A DNA stretch of 64,000 nt from Nematostella vectensis (taxonomy: Eukaryota > Cnidaria > Anthozoa > Actiniaria > Edwardsiidae): assembly GCF_932526225.1 (NCBI RefSeq), contig NC_064042.1, positions 15,263,040 through 15,327,039 on the forward strand, written 5' to 3'. Of this stretch, positions 25,901 to 37,738 are shown in pieces. Each line of letters begins with the position of its first letter. Position 1 is the first letter of the stretch. Both the position numbers and the translations under genes were made by a program. The notes beneath the pieces are model-generated. The model was not told where the DNA came from. It searched no databases and saw nothing but the letters and a program-made list of their open reading frames with translations.

Positions 25901-28900
25901 GGTGACCATCGATACCCTTGTATACACACGCCAACCTTACGGTGATCATCGATACCCTTGTATACACACGCCAACCTTACGGTAACCATCGATACCCTTG
26001 TATACACACGCTAACCTTACAGTGACCATCGATACCCTTGTATACACACGCCAACCTTACGGTAACCATCGATACCCTTGTATACACACGCTAACCTTAC
26101 AGTGACCATCGATACCCTTGTATACACACGCCAACCTTACGGTGATCATCGATGCCCTTGTATACACACGCCATCCTTACGGTAACCATCGATACCCTTG
26201 TATACACACGCTAACCTTACAGTGACCATCGATACCCTTGTATACACACGCCAACCTTACGGTAACCATCGATACCCTTGTATACACACGCCAACCTTAC
26301 AGTGACCATCGATACCCTTGTATACACACGCCAACCTTACGGTGACCATCGATACCCTTGTATACACACGCCAACCTTACGGTGACCATCGATACCCTTG
26401 TATACACACGCCAACCTTACGGTAACCATCGATACCCTTGTATACACACGCCAACCTTACGGTAACCATCGATACCCTTGTATACACACGCCAACCTTAC
26501 GGTGATCATCGATGCCCTTGTATACACACGCCAACCTTACAGTGACCATCGATACCCTTGTATACACACGCCAACCTTACGGTAACCATCGATGCCCTTG
26601 TATACACACGCCAACCTTACAGTGATCATCGATGCCCTTGTATACACACGCCAACCTTACGGTGACCATCGATACCCTTGTATACACAGGCCAACCTTAC
26701 GGTAATCATCGATACCCTTGTATACACACGCCAACCTTACGGTAACCATCGATGCCCTTGTATACACACGCCAACCTTACAGTGATCATCGATGCCCTTG
26801 TATACACACGCCAACCTTACGGTACCATAGATACCCTTGTATACACACGCCAACCTTACGGTAACCATCGATGCCCTTGTATACACACGCCAACCTTACG
26901 GTACCATAGATACCCTTGTATACACACGCCAACCTTACGGTGACCATCGATACCCTTGTATACACACGCCAACCTTACGGTAACCATCGATGCCCTTGTA
27001 TACACACGCCAACCTTACGGTAACCATCGATGCCCTTGTATACACACGCCAACCTTACGGTAACCATCGATACCCTTGTATACACACGCCAACCTTACGG
27101 TAACCATCGATACCCTTGTATACACAAGCCAACCTTACGGTAACCATCGATACCCTTGTATACACACGCCAACCTTACGGTAACCATCGATACCCTTGTA
27201 TACACAAGCCAACCTTACGGTGACCATCGATGCCCTTGTATACACACGCCAACCTTACGGTAACCATCGATACCCTTGTATACACAAGCCAACCTTACAG
27301 TGACCATCGATGCCCTTGTATACACACGCCAACCTTACGGTAACCATCGATGCCCTTGTATACACACGCCAACCTTACAGTGACCATCGATGCCCTTGTA
27401 TACACACGCCAACCTTACGGTTACCATCGATACCCTTGTATACACACGCCAACCTTACAGTGACCATCGATACCCTTGTATACACACGCCAACCTTACGG
27501 TAACCATCGATACCCTTGTATACACACGCCAACCTTACGGTAATCATCGATACCCTTGTATACACACGCCAACCTTACGGTAACCATCGATGCCCTTGTA
27601 TACACACGCCAACCTTACAGTGATCATCGATGCCCTTGTATACACACGCCAACCTTACGGTGACCATCGATACCCTTGTATACACACGCCAACCTTACGG
27701 TAACCATCGATACCCTTGTATACACACGCCAACCTTACGGTAACCATCGATACCCTTGTATACACAAGCCAACCTTACGGTGACCATCGATGCCCTTGTA
27801 TACACACGCCAACCTTACGGTAACCATCGATACCCTTGTATACACAAGCCAACCTTACAGTGATCATCGATGCCCTTGTATACACACGCCAACGTTACGG
27901 TGACCATCGATACCCTTGTATACACACGCCAACCTTACGGTAACCATCGATGCCCTTGTATACACACGCCAACCTTACGGTAACCATCGATACCCTTGTA
28001 TACACACGCCAACCTTACGGTAACCATCGATACCCTTGTATACACACGCCATCCTTACTGTAACCATCGATACCCTTGTATACACACGCCAACCTTACGG
28101 TGACCATCGATGCCCTTGTATACACACGCCAACCTTACGGTAACCATCGATGCCCTTGTATACACACGCCAACCTTACGGTAACCATCGATACCCTTGTA
28201 TACACACGCCAACCTTACGGTAACCATCGATACCCTTGTATACACACGCCATCCTTACGGTAACCATCGATACCCTTGTATACACACGCCAACCTTACGG
28301 TGACCATCGATGCCCTTGTATACACACGCCAACCTTACGGTGACCATCGATACCCTTGTATACACACGCCAACCTTACGGTAACCATCGATACCCTTGTA
28401 TACACACGCCAATCTTACGGTAACCATCGATGCCCTTGTATACACATGCCAACCTTACGGTGATCATCGATGCCCTTGTATACACACGCCAACCTTACGG
28501 TACCATAGATACCCTTGTATACACACGCCAACCTTACGGTGATCATCGATACCCTTGTATACACACGCTAACCTTACGGTGACCATCGATACCCTTGTAT
28601 ACACACGCCAACCTCACAGTTACCATCGATACTCGTGTAAACACACCAACGTCATGATAACCATCGATAGTAAAACAGCTCTGGCCGAATGACCGGGATC
28701 CCCTTGGAATGGTGATTTCACAGCAAATCAGCTATGGCCGAATGACCGAGATCCCCTTGGAATGGTGATTTCACAGCAAATCAGCTATGGCCGAATGACC
28801 GGGATCCCCTTGGAATGGTGATTTTACAGCAAAACAGCTATGGCCGAATGACCGGGATCCCCTTGGAATGGTGATTTCACAGCAAAACAGCTATGGCCGA

Positions 28901-31900
28901 ATGACCGAGATCCCCTTGGAATGGTGATTTCACAGCAAAACAGCTATGGCCGAATGACCGGGATCCCCTTGGAATGGTGATTTCACAGCAAAACAGCTAT
29001 GGCCGAATGACCGAGATCTCCTTGGAATGGTGATTTCACAGCAAATCAATTATGGCCGAATGACCGGGATCCCCTTGGAATGGTGATTTCACAGCAAAAC
29101 AGCTATGGCCGAATGACCGGGATCCCCTTGGAATGGTGATTTCACAGCAAAACAGCTATGGCCGAATGACCGAGATCCCCTTGGAATGGTGATTTCACAG
29201 CAAATCAGCTATGGCCGAATGACCGGGATCCCCTTGGAATGGTGATTTCACAGCAAATCAGCTATGGCCGAATGACGGAGATCCCCTTGGAATGGTGATT
29301 TCACAGCAAAACAGCTATGGCCGAATGACCGGGATCCCCTTGGAATGGTGATTTCACAGCAAATCAGCTATGGCCAAATGACCGAGATCCCCTTGGAATG
29401 GTGATTTCACAGCAAAACAGCTATGGCCGAATGACCGAGATCCCCTTGGAATGGTGATTTCACAGCAAAACAGCTATGGCCGAATGACCGAGATCACCTT
29501 GGAATGGTGATTTCACAGCAAAACAGCTATGGCCGAATGACCGAGATCCCCTTGGAATGGTGATTTCACAGCAAAACAGCTATGGCCGAATGACCGAGAT
29601 CCCCTTGGAATGGTGATTTCACAGCAAAACAGCTATGGCCGAATGACCGAGATCCCCTTGGAATGGTGATTTCACAGCAAAACAGCTATGGCCGAATGAC
29701 CGGGATCCCCTTGGAATGGTGATTTCACAGCAAATCAGCTATGGCCGAATGACGGAGATCCCCTTGGAATGGTGATTTCACAGCAAAACAGCTATGGCCG
29801 AATGACCGGGATCCCCTTGGAATGGTGATTTCACAGCAAAACAGCTATGGCCGAATGACCGAGATCCCCTTGGAATGGTGATTTCACAGCAAAACAGCTA
29901 TGGCCGAATGACCGGGATCCCCTTGGAATGGTGATTTCACAGCAAATCAGCTATGGCCGAATGACGGAGATCCCCTTGGAATGGTGATTTCACAGCAAAA
30001 CAGCTATGGCCGAATGACCGAGATCCCCTTGGAATGGTGATTTCACAGCAAAACAGCTATGGCCGAATGACCGAATGACCGAGATCCCCTTGGAATGGTG
30101 ATTTCACAGCAAAACAGCTATGGCCGAATGACCGAGATCCCCTTGGAATGGTGATTTCACATCAAATCAGCTATGGTTGAATGACAGAGATCCCCTTGGA
30201 ATGGTGATTTCACAGCAAATCAGCTATGGCCGAATGACCGGGATCCCCTTGGAATGGTGATTTCACAGCAAATCAGCTATGGCCGAATGACGGAGATCCC
30301 CTTGGAATGGTGATTTCACAGCAAAACAGCTATGGCCGAATGACCGGGATCCCCTTGGAATGGTGATTTCACAGCAAATCAGCTATGGCCGAATGACCGA
30401 GATCCCCTTGGAATGGTGATTTCACAGCAAAACAGCTATGGCCGAATGACCGAGATCCCCTTGGAATGGTGATTTCACAGCAAAACAGCTATGGCCGAAT
30501 GACCGAGATCCCCTTGGAATGGTGATTTCACAGCAAAACAGCTATGGCCGAATGACCGAGATCCCCTTGGAATGGTGATTTCACAGCAAAACAGCTATGG
30601 CCGAATGACCGAGATCCCCTTGGAATGGTGATTTCACAGCAAAACAGCTATGGCCGAATGACCGAGATCCCCTTGGAATGGTGATTTCACAGCAAAACAG
30701 CTATGGCCGAATGACCGGGATCCCCTTGGAATGGTGATTTCACAGCAAATCAGCTATGGCCGAATGACGGAGATCCCCTTGGAATGGTGATTTCACAGCA
30801 AAACAGCTATGGCCGAATGACCGGGATCCCCTTGGAATGGTGATTTCACAGCAAAACAGCTATGGCCGAATGACCGAGATCCCCTTGGAATGGTGATTTC
30901 ACAGCAAAACAGCTATGGCCGAATGACCGGGATCCCCTTGGAATGGTGATTTCACAGCAAATCAGCTATGGCCGAATGACGGAGATCCCCTTGGAATGGT
31001 GATTTCACAGCAAAACAGCTATGGCCGAATGACCGGGATCCCCTTGGAATGGTGATTTCACAGCAAATCAGCTATGGCCGAATGACCGGGATCCCCTTGG
31101 AATGGTGATTTCACAGCAAATCAGCTATGGCCGAATGACCGGGATCCCCTTGGAATGGTGATTTCACAGCAAAACAGCTATGGCCGAATGACCGAGATCC
31201 CCTTGGAATGGTGATTTCACAGCAAATCAGCTATGGCCGAATGACGGAGATCCCCTTGGAATGGTGATTTCACAGCAAAACAGCTATGGCCGAATGACCG
31301 GGATCCCCTTGGAATGGTGATTTCACAGCAAAACAGCTATGGCCGAATGACCGAGATCCCCTTGGAATGGTGATTTCACAGCAAAACAGCTATGGCCGAA
31401 TGACCGGGATCCCCTTGGAATGGTGATTTCACAGCAAATCAGCTATGGCCGAATGACGGAGATCCCCTTGGAATGGTGATTTCACAGCAAAACAGCTATG
31501 GCCGAATGACCGGGATCCCCTTGGAATGGTGATTTCACAGCAAATCAGCTATGGCCGAATGACCGGGATCCCCTTGGAATGGTGATTTCACAGCAAATCA
31601 GCTATGGCCGAATTCTTTATATACCTTTCTAACCTAGTATTATGATGTCAGTTCATCGATCTCTTTAGCTCATAGCCATTCAATCGCTTTCCTAACAATC
31701 AGTACTTGTGTGTGAAGTGTCCTGGATAATACTGAATAATGTATGGTACGGTTTGTTCATGTGTTATGGACATTACCTCGGAACCCCACTTATATCTGAT
31801 GTCATTGAACGAAGAACAAATAAATTAAGGTGTTACACCGATGTTGTTAGCACCTTGCAAATATTGATGCGGTTTTCATCATAAATGTCTGGCTTGTTGT

Positions 31901-34900
31901 GCTATTCCATCTATTGGCTATGCATTCAAATCTGTCAAAACCAAAGCAAAGCATTATCACTTGACTCAAATCAACCTTTTCTCTTAGCTCTTCCTTCAGA
32001 TTTACGTTGATGACATTGCAAAGGCTGGCGGGATACCTTCCCGGCGTGCATCTGGCGCAGATGATGAGGGCCCGCCTTCCCCTCTAAACACAGAGATGGA
32101 GCCACCAATCGACGTGCAATTCACCTCGCCCCAGCCCATGCCTGGAAGAAACTCCTCTCCTATTGTACCACGTGCTTCGCCCCAGCCTCCTACTGCCAGG
32201 CCTTACGGAACATCCCCGGGCACGTCTGCCATGAGTCCCAGCAATCCGTACTCCAGTCCCTCCCCTAGTGAGTAGAAATATTATGCATCCTCTTTTAGTG
32301 AATTAATTTGCCTCCCCTAGTAGGAAGAGCTTTTTGATGCATCCCCTTAATATAGAAACCCAAGCTCCCTCGAAGTGATACATATTTTCTTTCAACATAA
32401 GCCTAAAGCCGCGTGGAAACAGCGCCAACACTTTGTCGTAGTTATCGATCCTTGGCCCTATTAATGAGCAAACATACTTGCTGACCCGTATGGAACAAAC
32501 AAACAAAGAATCTAAAATTTCTAAAAACTGATGAAAGCCCTTTCAAGGCCAGGAGGAACAGAATTTGTTAGGTTAAATTCTGATAACAAAACACGAAATC
32601 CTTTGTAAATCGACTGAACGTTATGTTGCGTAATCTGAGCTGCTACCCGAAACTTGCCCAGCTAATATTTTTTTAATACTTTTTTTCCACAGTCACCCAC
32701 TACATGGTAAACTCGCCCGCGCCATACCACCCTATGGCCTCGCCGGCGATGTCACCAGGGGGCCAAGTCCCCAAGTACAGGTAACACTGGAAATGACATC
32801 CTTTCATCAAAGTATGTAGCCAAGTCCCCAAGTACAGGTAACACTGGAAATGACATCGTTTCATAAAAGTATGTAGCCAAGTCCCCAAGTACAGGTAACA
32901 CTGGAAATGACATCCTTTTATCAAAGTATGTAGCCAAGTCCCCAAGTACAGGTAACACTGAAAATGACATCCTTTCATTAAAGTATGTAGTCAAGTCCCC
33001 AAGTACAGGTAACACTGGAAACGACATTCTTTTATAAGAGTATGTATTCACATTATCCAAATGTGTCATACCGGTCACCCAAGTTAATAGTCTTGAGACT
33101 CAATCTGCAAATACTGTTTCTCCAGTCGACACATTAACGTTAGATACGCGCGTTTCTCCAAAAGTTGGTGAAACTGAGAAGATGTTTCTAGCATTATCTA
33201 TCGTCTGTCATAAGCAGGGATTAACCATCGCCAAGGAAATCAAAGAACTAATGGAATGTTGGGATAGTACCATGATCTAGCACTTTCCCTAACACTAGCC
33301 CTAACCCTACATGAAGTACTAACCTTGGGGTCTTACGGACTTAAAACTTCAACTTCCAGATCTAACTACAACCCTTCTTTGCTTTTAGACAATCCGGCGC
33401 TGTGGCAGTCACATCCAAATTACCCACGACTCCTCCGCGACCTCTTATCGCGCGGGGCTGGGCACTAACCACGCCCACAATCCTCTCCCACGCGGCCTTC
33501 ACCAAGCTTTGCAGTCCCGTGATGAGCGTTGGTCGCCATGGTAACGTCAGTCCCCTGGAGATGTTCATGGGCTCAATGTTCCTGAAGAAGCACTTTTCAC
33601 GGGCTGCCGCCAGTGACGACCTGGTAAGGTCACGCTTAGATTCGCTATCATACAGTGACGACCTGGTAAGGTCACGCTTAGAGTCGCTATCATACAGTGA
33701 CGACCTGGTAAGGTCACGCTTAGATTCGCTATCATACAGTTACGACCTGGTAAGGTCACGCTTAGATTCGCTATCATACAGTGACGACCTGGTAAGGTCA
33801 CGCTTAGATTCGCTATCATACAGTGACGACCTGGTAAGGTCACGCTTAGATTCGCTATCATACAGTGACGACCTGGTAAGGTCACGCTTAGATTCGCTAT
33901 CATACAGTGACGACCTGGTAAGGTCACGCTTAGATTCGCTATCATACAGTGACGACCTGGTGAGAGGTCACGCTTAGATTCGCTATCATACAGTGACGAC
34001 CTGGTGAGAGGTCACGCTTAGATTCGCTATCATACAGTGACGACCTGGTGAGGCCACGCTTAGATTCGCTATCATACAGTGACGACCTGGTAAGGTCACG
34101 CTTAGATTCGCTATCATACAGTGACGACCTGGTAAGGTCACGCTTAGATTCGCTATCATACAGTGACGACCTGGTAAGGTCACGCTTAGATGCGCTATCA
34201 TACAGTGACGACCTGGTAAGGTCACGCTTAGATTCGCTATCATACAGTGACGACCTAGTAAGGTCACGCTTAGATTCGCTATCATACAGTGACGACCTGG
34301 TGAGGTCATGCTTAGATTCGCTATCATACAGTGACGACCTGGTGAGAGGTCACGCTTAGATTCGCTATCATACAGTGACGACCTGGTGAGGTCATGCTTA
34401 GATTCGCTATCATACAGTGACGACCTGGTAAGGTCACGCTTAGATTCGCTATCATACAGGGACGACCTGGTGAGGTCACGCTTAGATTCGCTATCATACA
34501 GTGACGACCTGGTGAGGTCACGCTTAGATTCGCTATCATACAGTGACGACCTGGTGAGGTCATGCTTAGATTCGCTATCATACAGTGACGACCTGGTAAG
34601 GTCACGCTTAGATTCGCTATAATACAGTGATGACCTGGTGAGAGGCCACGCTTAGATTCGCTATCATACAGTGACAGGTTATGGGGGACTGAAATTCTAA
34701 AGAAAATAGATATTGGTGTAAAAAAAATACCTCCCGCCTTTATGTTTTGTACGTTGGTATCGCCCCCTACGATCCCTTGGGATAGTGCGTTTTCCCCACA
34801 GATAACTAAGTACAAGCTATAGACTGTACCATGTGGTTTCTTGACGTTTAACAAGTCTAAGGTCAGATTTCGGTTACTGTTGACCTTACTCTTGCCAAAA

Positions 34901-37738
34901 ACTGTTACCGAAAATGAATTTTTTTTTTTGCATCGATTATCATCAGTAGGTTTTTGTCTTTTTCTTAACAAAAATTGCTCTTGCCTTTTGCGACCAATAC
35001 AGTCTAATGAACCTGAAAAAGACAACACGTCAAATGTGTTATTTCCTTATTTTATTGATAAAGTTCTTGTGGCATGGTGTATTCAGATTTCTAACTGTAC
35101 ATTCCCCCGACCTCATTGCTGTGTGATGTCTTGTTACCTGCTCAGATCACTATCGTTAAAGCGGACGCTAGCCGCATACTGTTCAAGGTGAACAACAATA
35201 GCCCACAGTGCAACCTGCAATGCGTGCTTAGTATGGACACTAAGACATTCACCTCCCTTCGGCTGAACCTGAGCCCCATCCAGCCGCAAGGTGAGGAATC
35301 CGAAATTATATAGTGTGGGCAGGGTGTTGGATTGGTAAAGAACAAACAGGCAGGCAAACAAGGAAGCCGCCAGGCAAGGAGACAGATACACAGTTAGACA
35401 GGCAAAATGTCGAAATTATATAGTGAGGGCAGGATGTTGGAATGGGCAAGGAACAGGCAGACGGGCAGGCGAACAGTCCAGCAGGCAGGCGAGCAGGGAA
35501 GCCACCAGGCAAGGAGACAGGGAAACAAGTAGGCAGGCGAAGCGTCTTGTTCCGTTGGAAGCTATTTTAATCACTTGTTCCTATTGCAGATACCATGTGG
35601 ACCCATGATGTCTTGCGCACCCTGGAAAGGTTCTTCGATACCAGAGTAAGTTGATAAGACAGACCTTCTTACACGATGTACACAGCTGTTGTGTTTGCAA
35701 AATATGTTGGGAGGTGCTTAGCGTGGCCAGCTACCGCAGCAGCAGCAGAAATGCTAGCCGAAGATTGCGCCTTTTTTGTAAACAGTTTGATGGCGATACG
35801 TTGTTATTTGGTTTAAAACTGATTTGTGAGAAATCTTGTGTACATTCTTGTCTCGTCATCACCTTATATTCTATGACGAGGTTCTGATGCTTGATTTGTC
35901 AGATATCAAACTCCACTTTGCGTTTGTGCCTTTTCAGGTAGCTTGTCCGCCATATAAGGCGAACAGTATGACGTCGTTTGTACGTATCTTGACCGCGGCG
36001 CCAAAAATCCTCTTGGATCTCATCCGGCTCATCAAACTAGAAATGGTAAGGCATGCCCAAGGGGGAGAGGGAGAGGGTGGGCACCAGAAATCGTCATTGA
36101 TCTTATCAAACTAGAAATCGTCAGACATGCCCCAGGGGGAGAGGGATAAGGTTGGGGCGTCACATTGATAAAAAAAAAATCCACTAGATATGGTTGCATT
36201 TTGAAAATATTAGCACAAAAACTTTAACCAATTTCATTATGATTGAAGTCTGGTCATTTAGCTTGCGATATTTGATTGAAGTTGGCAGTTACGGGTTTGA
36301 ATTGGCCGATGGGCTTGCGTGTCGGTATTTAACTGGTTCGTCAAATGGCCGCTAGGCTGGCCTTCTGTTGATTCCATATCTCAACACTCATCACCAGACT
36401 TTAATTGTGTATAGTTCTTATAAACAGACCGTTGTATGTTAAAATATAAGAAATTAAAAGGGAATGGTTTATCGACATTCTTTAATGTGTGCGTGTTATC
36501 AGAATCCCGACCCGAGTCACAAGTGGCGGGTGGAGTGGTGCCTCAGCATGCCTCCTTCGGCACCGGAAGTTGCGCCACCAGGCACACCAGCGGTCGTCCT
36601 AAAGGCGAAAATCTTTATTTTTGTAAGTTATTTTTGTAAGTATGTGTGCTTATTGGGAGTTCCCATTACAGGAGGCAAAGGAGAGGGGTTGAGGGGGCCT
36701 CTAAGATAGATGCATGGACTACTACAGAACTCATTACTTAATACGGACAACTCATGTCCGTATTAACCAAGGAGTTAGATGTTTGTACGACAGGGGAAAA
36801 AAAGGCTTGGGTGGTTTTTATCGTATTTGTGGCGCCGCGAAGGGGTGGGGGCAGTTTAAGCGTAGAATAGAAAATATCGGTTTTATGGTCCTTCACGCGA
36901 CTGAAGGGATATCGATGTTTGCTCAATGTCTTCCCCCTAATGCTTTAGTGTCTATGCATAGAAATTTTGTATCGAAAATGGTGTTAAGATTTCTAAGGCT
37001 GTCTCAAAGTGGGCTCTATAAATCCCCCCCCCTTGATGCTACTCGTGTTGATGCTACTACCATTTGAGTGGCAGATAGGTCTGGGGTTAGAGGCCCCCCT
37101 TATTGCTTGACTTAATATGTTTATTATCTTACAGATTGAGCTAACTCGTCAGGGGGTTCCGGGGGGAGCAGGAACGCGGGATGAGAGCTCGGTGTTCGTG
37201 CCGCTGCTTTACCATCCGCAGACCAACACCACACAGCAAGCGGAAATGACGCGAGAACCTGGAACCCAGTCCAGCTCGTCTGCTGCCATCAGCGCGTTCC
37301 TGAGGCGCTGGAACGAGAGCGTCGCATCCAAGACAAGTACGAACTTTTTTACTATTTTATTCCATTTTCCTATTTTTTAATCACTTTTTTTTTCGTTTTC
37401 TGTGATTTTTTCTGTATCTGGTTCATTTTCAAATACGCCCTGGGTACTATTTCATTGATACTCTTTTGAAAAGTTTTGCGTTATAGAGACGGGAGGGAAA
37501 GGGGGGAGGGGTGACTTGAAATATTAGATGCACTGAATGAACTGAACTGAATGTGCCATCAATGAATCTACCACGTGTACGGTAGGGGCTTTCTTTTGAC
37601 AAAAGATAACACGGATCAGTCCCTAAAACCAAGTATATATCTGTTCTCTTTCTAGCTGAATGCACATTGTTCCTGGCGGTGCAAGAATTAGCCAAAAACC
37701 TGGTGTTACCGACATCGCCATCATTGAATGACCATTAG
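10948..37738 (+). CDS. MED14: MED14, Mediator complex subunit 14, complete, 37 exons
   Basis: MED14 is the backbone subunit linking head, middle and tail of Mediator in the nucleus. Exons: 10948-11048, 11415-11441, 11783-11983, 12702-12780, 12869-12998, 13225-13265, 13641-13728, 13808-13836, 14306-14384, 14537-14580, 14891-14979, 15052-15089, 15610-15722, 16165-16233, 16681-16720, 16877-17005, 17347-17425, 18026-18185, 18596-18845, 19197-19240, 19545-19697, 20078-20291, 20781-20945, 21353-21444, 22927-23151, 23420-23496, 23720-23769, 24274-24341, 32000-32267, 32693-32780, 33389-33623, 35146-35290, 35590-35645, 35938-36045, 36503-36622, 37135-37336, 37656-37738. All phases agree; 4179 nt, 1392 aa (human about 1450). 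Landmarks: [12 protein letters not shown] and [13 protein letters not shown] near the N terminus, a Pro/Ser-rich disordered stretch at about 959-1080, and [13 protein letters not shown] near the C terminus. Introns hold eight junction-seeded repeats. Confidence 0.95.
13845..13940 (+). repeat. Degenerate ATC/ATT microsatellite
   Basis: Imperfect (ATCATT)n-like sequence starting within ten bases of the MED14 exon 8 donor. It does not copy the exon end. Confidence 0.7.
15190..15540 (+). repeat. GATGTTGGTGACAAT-type imperfect repeat
   Basis: About 350 bp of GAT/GGT-rich imperfect 15-bp repeats in the intron between MED14 exons 12 and 13. It yields His/Val/Asp-rich spurious frames on both strands. 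It does not touch a splice site. Confidence 0.8.
21419..22795 (+). repeat. About 61-bp array, about 23 copies, seeded on the MED14 exon 24 donor
   Basis: Each unit holds about the last 24 coding bases of exon 24 (TATGAGCCAGACAGACAG...ATG), the donor GTAAGA, and about 30 bp of intron. Length variants of 56 and 61 bp differ by a short CAGTA segment. Rarer forms lose CAGACAGA. The first copy is the real exon end at 21444. The final copies (22720-22795) are decayed. Every good copy offers CATG/GTAAGA as a 5' splice site. Confidence 0.95.
23120..23320 (+). repeat. Decayed 2-3 copy duplication of the MED14 exon 25 donor region
   Basis: The exon end ACACGCCCTACTCTTGGCG (23125) recurs at 23192 as ACACGCCCTACTCTTAGCG, followed by CAGTAAGT. 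A weaker third copy starts at 23286. Spacings are 67 and about 94 bp. It looks like an old junction-spanning duplication. Confidence 0.7.
23942..24140. mobile_element. MITE with TAAGGGCGCG-type inverted ends
   Basis: About 199 bp with terminal inverted repeats: left TAAGGGCGCGCTTTTTTAC, right end the complement of TAGGGCGCGTCTTTTTCC. The interior contains further inverted CATTCC/GGAATG words. There is no coding capacity. It lies in the MED14 intron upstream of exon 28. Confidence 0.7.
24333..28668 (+). repeat. 40-bp minisatellite, about 108 copies, starting at the MED14 exon 28 donor
   Basis: Exact 40-bp period over 4.3 kb. The first copy (24333-24372) begins in exon 28: AACCTGAAG/GTAAACATCG. 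Later copies read AACCTTACGGTAACCATCG or with GGTGACC, so the exon end and a weakened donor are repeated. Variant markers (GATGCCC, CAATACCC, TATACATACG) recur 640 bp apart (for example 24761 and 25401), showing a 16-unit higher-order duplication. The copies near 28620 are decayed. Confidence 0.95.
28669..31615 (+). repeat. 53-bp minisatellite, about 55 copies
   Basis: A second, unrelated array directly after the 40-bp array in the same MED14 intron. The unit contains ATGGCCGAATGACCGGGATC and GGAATGGTGATTTCACAGC. Marker variants (GACGGAG) recur 477 bp apart (29274/29751 and 30289/30766), suggesting a 9-unit higher-order repeat. An 8-bp internal slip occurs near 30068. It does not include an exon junction. 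Confidence 0.95.
32255..32345 (+). repeat. Two-copy duplication at the MED14 exon 29 donor (52 bp)
   Basis: The exon end and donor CTCCCCTA/GTGAGT at 32260 recur at 32312 as CTCCCCTAGTAGG. Both are followed by a diverged stretch ending in a shared TGATGCATCC-like word. Confidence 0.65.
32763..33055 (+). repeat. 57-bp array, 5 copies, seeded on the MED14 exon 30 donor
   Basis: Donors GTAACA at 32781, 32838, 32895, 32952 and 33009. Each follows CCAAGTCCCCAAGTACAG, which is the end of exon 30. The copies are over 90 percent alike. Confidence 0.93.
33609..34676 (+). repeat. 42-bp array, about 25 copies, seeded on the MED14 exon 31 donor
   Basis: The unit carries GACGACCTG/GTAAGG, the last codons of exon 31 and its donor, then CACGCTTAGATTCGC. 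The 42-bp period keeps the exon frame open: reading on from exon 31 gives a 14-residue repeat ([14 protein letters not shown]) for about eight copies until a 44-bp variant (GTGAGAGG) shifts the frame and gives a stop. The opposite strand is also open. Most distal copies carry GTGAGG rather than GTAAGG. Confidence 0.95.
35285..35530 (+). repeat. 110-bp two-copy duplication after the MED14 exon 32 donor
   Basis: CGAAATTATATAGTG at 35301 recurs at 35411, followed by similar CAGG-rich sequence. The first copy begins a few bases past the donor at 35290. The second is preceded by GGCAAAATGT, a possible remnant of the exon end. The junction overlap is uncertain. Confidence 0.6.
36025..36160 (+). repeat. 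74-bp two-copy duplication across the MED14 exon 34 donor
   Basis: The exon end ATCAAACTAGAAATG/GTAAGG at 36031 recurs at 36105 as ATCAAACTAGAAATC/GTCAGA. Both are followed by CATGCCC and a GGGGGAGAGGG run. The second copy is intronic. Confidence 0.85.
36615..36640 (+). repeat. 13-bp tandem duplication of the MED14 exon 35 donor
   Basis: TTATTTTTGTAAG is present twice in a row, so the donor GTAAG after exon 35 (end 36622) has an exact twin 13 bp downstream. Confidence 0.8.

Noticed and set aside
33285-33320. Telomere-like CCCTAACCCTA words
   Set aside because: Only two or three degenerate copies; chance level.
33565-35028. Minus-strand 126-234-residue frames rich in a 14-residue repeat
   Set aside because: Antisense of the 42-bp array; no homology outside it.
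36714-37067. 117-codon plus-strand frame in a MED14 intron
   Set aside because: No recognisable domain, no splice support, and it lies between two well-supported exons.
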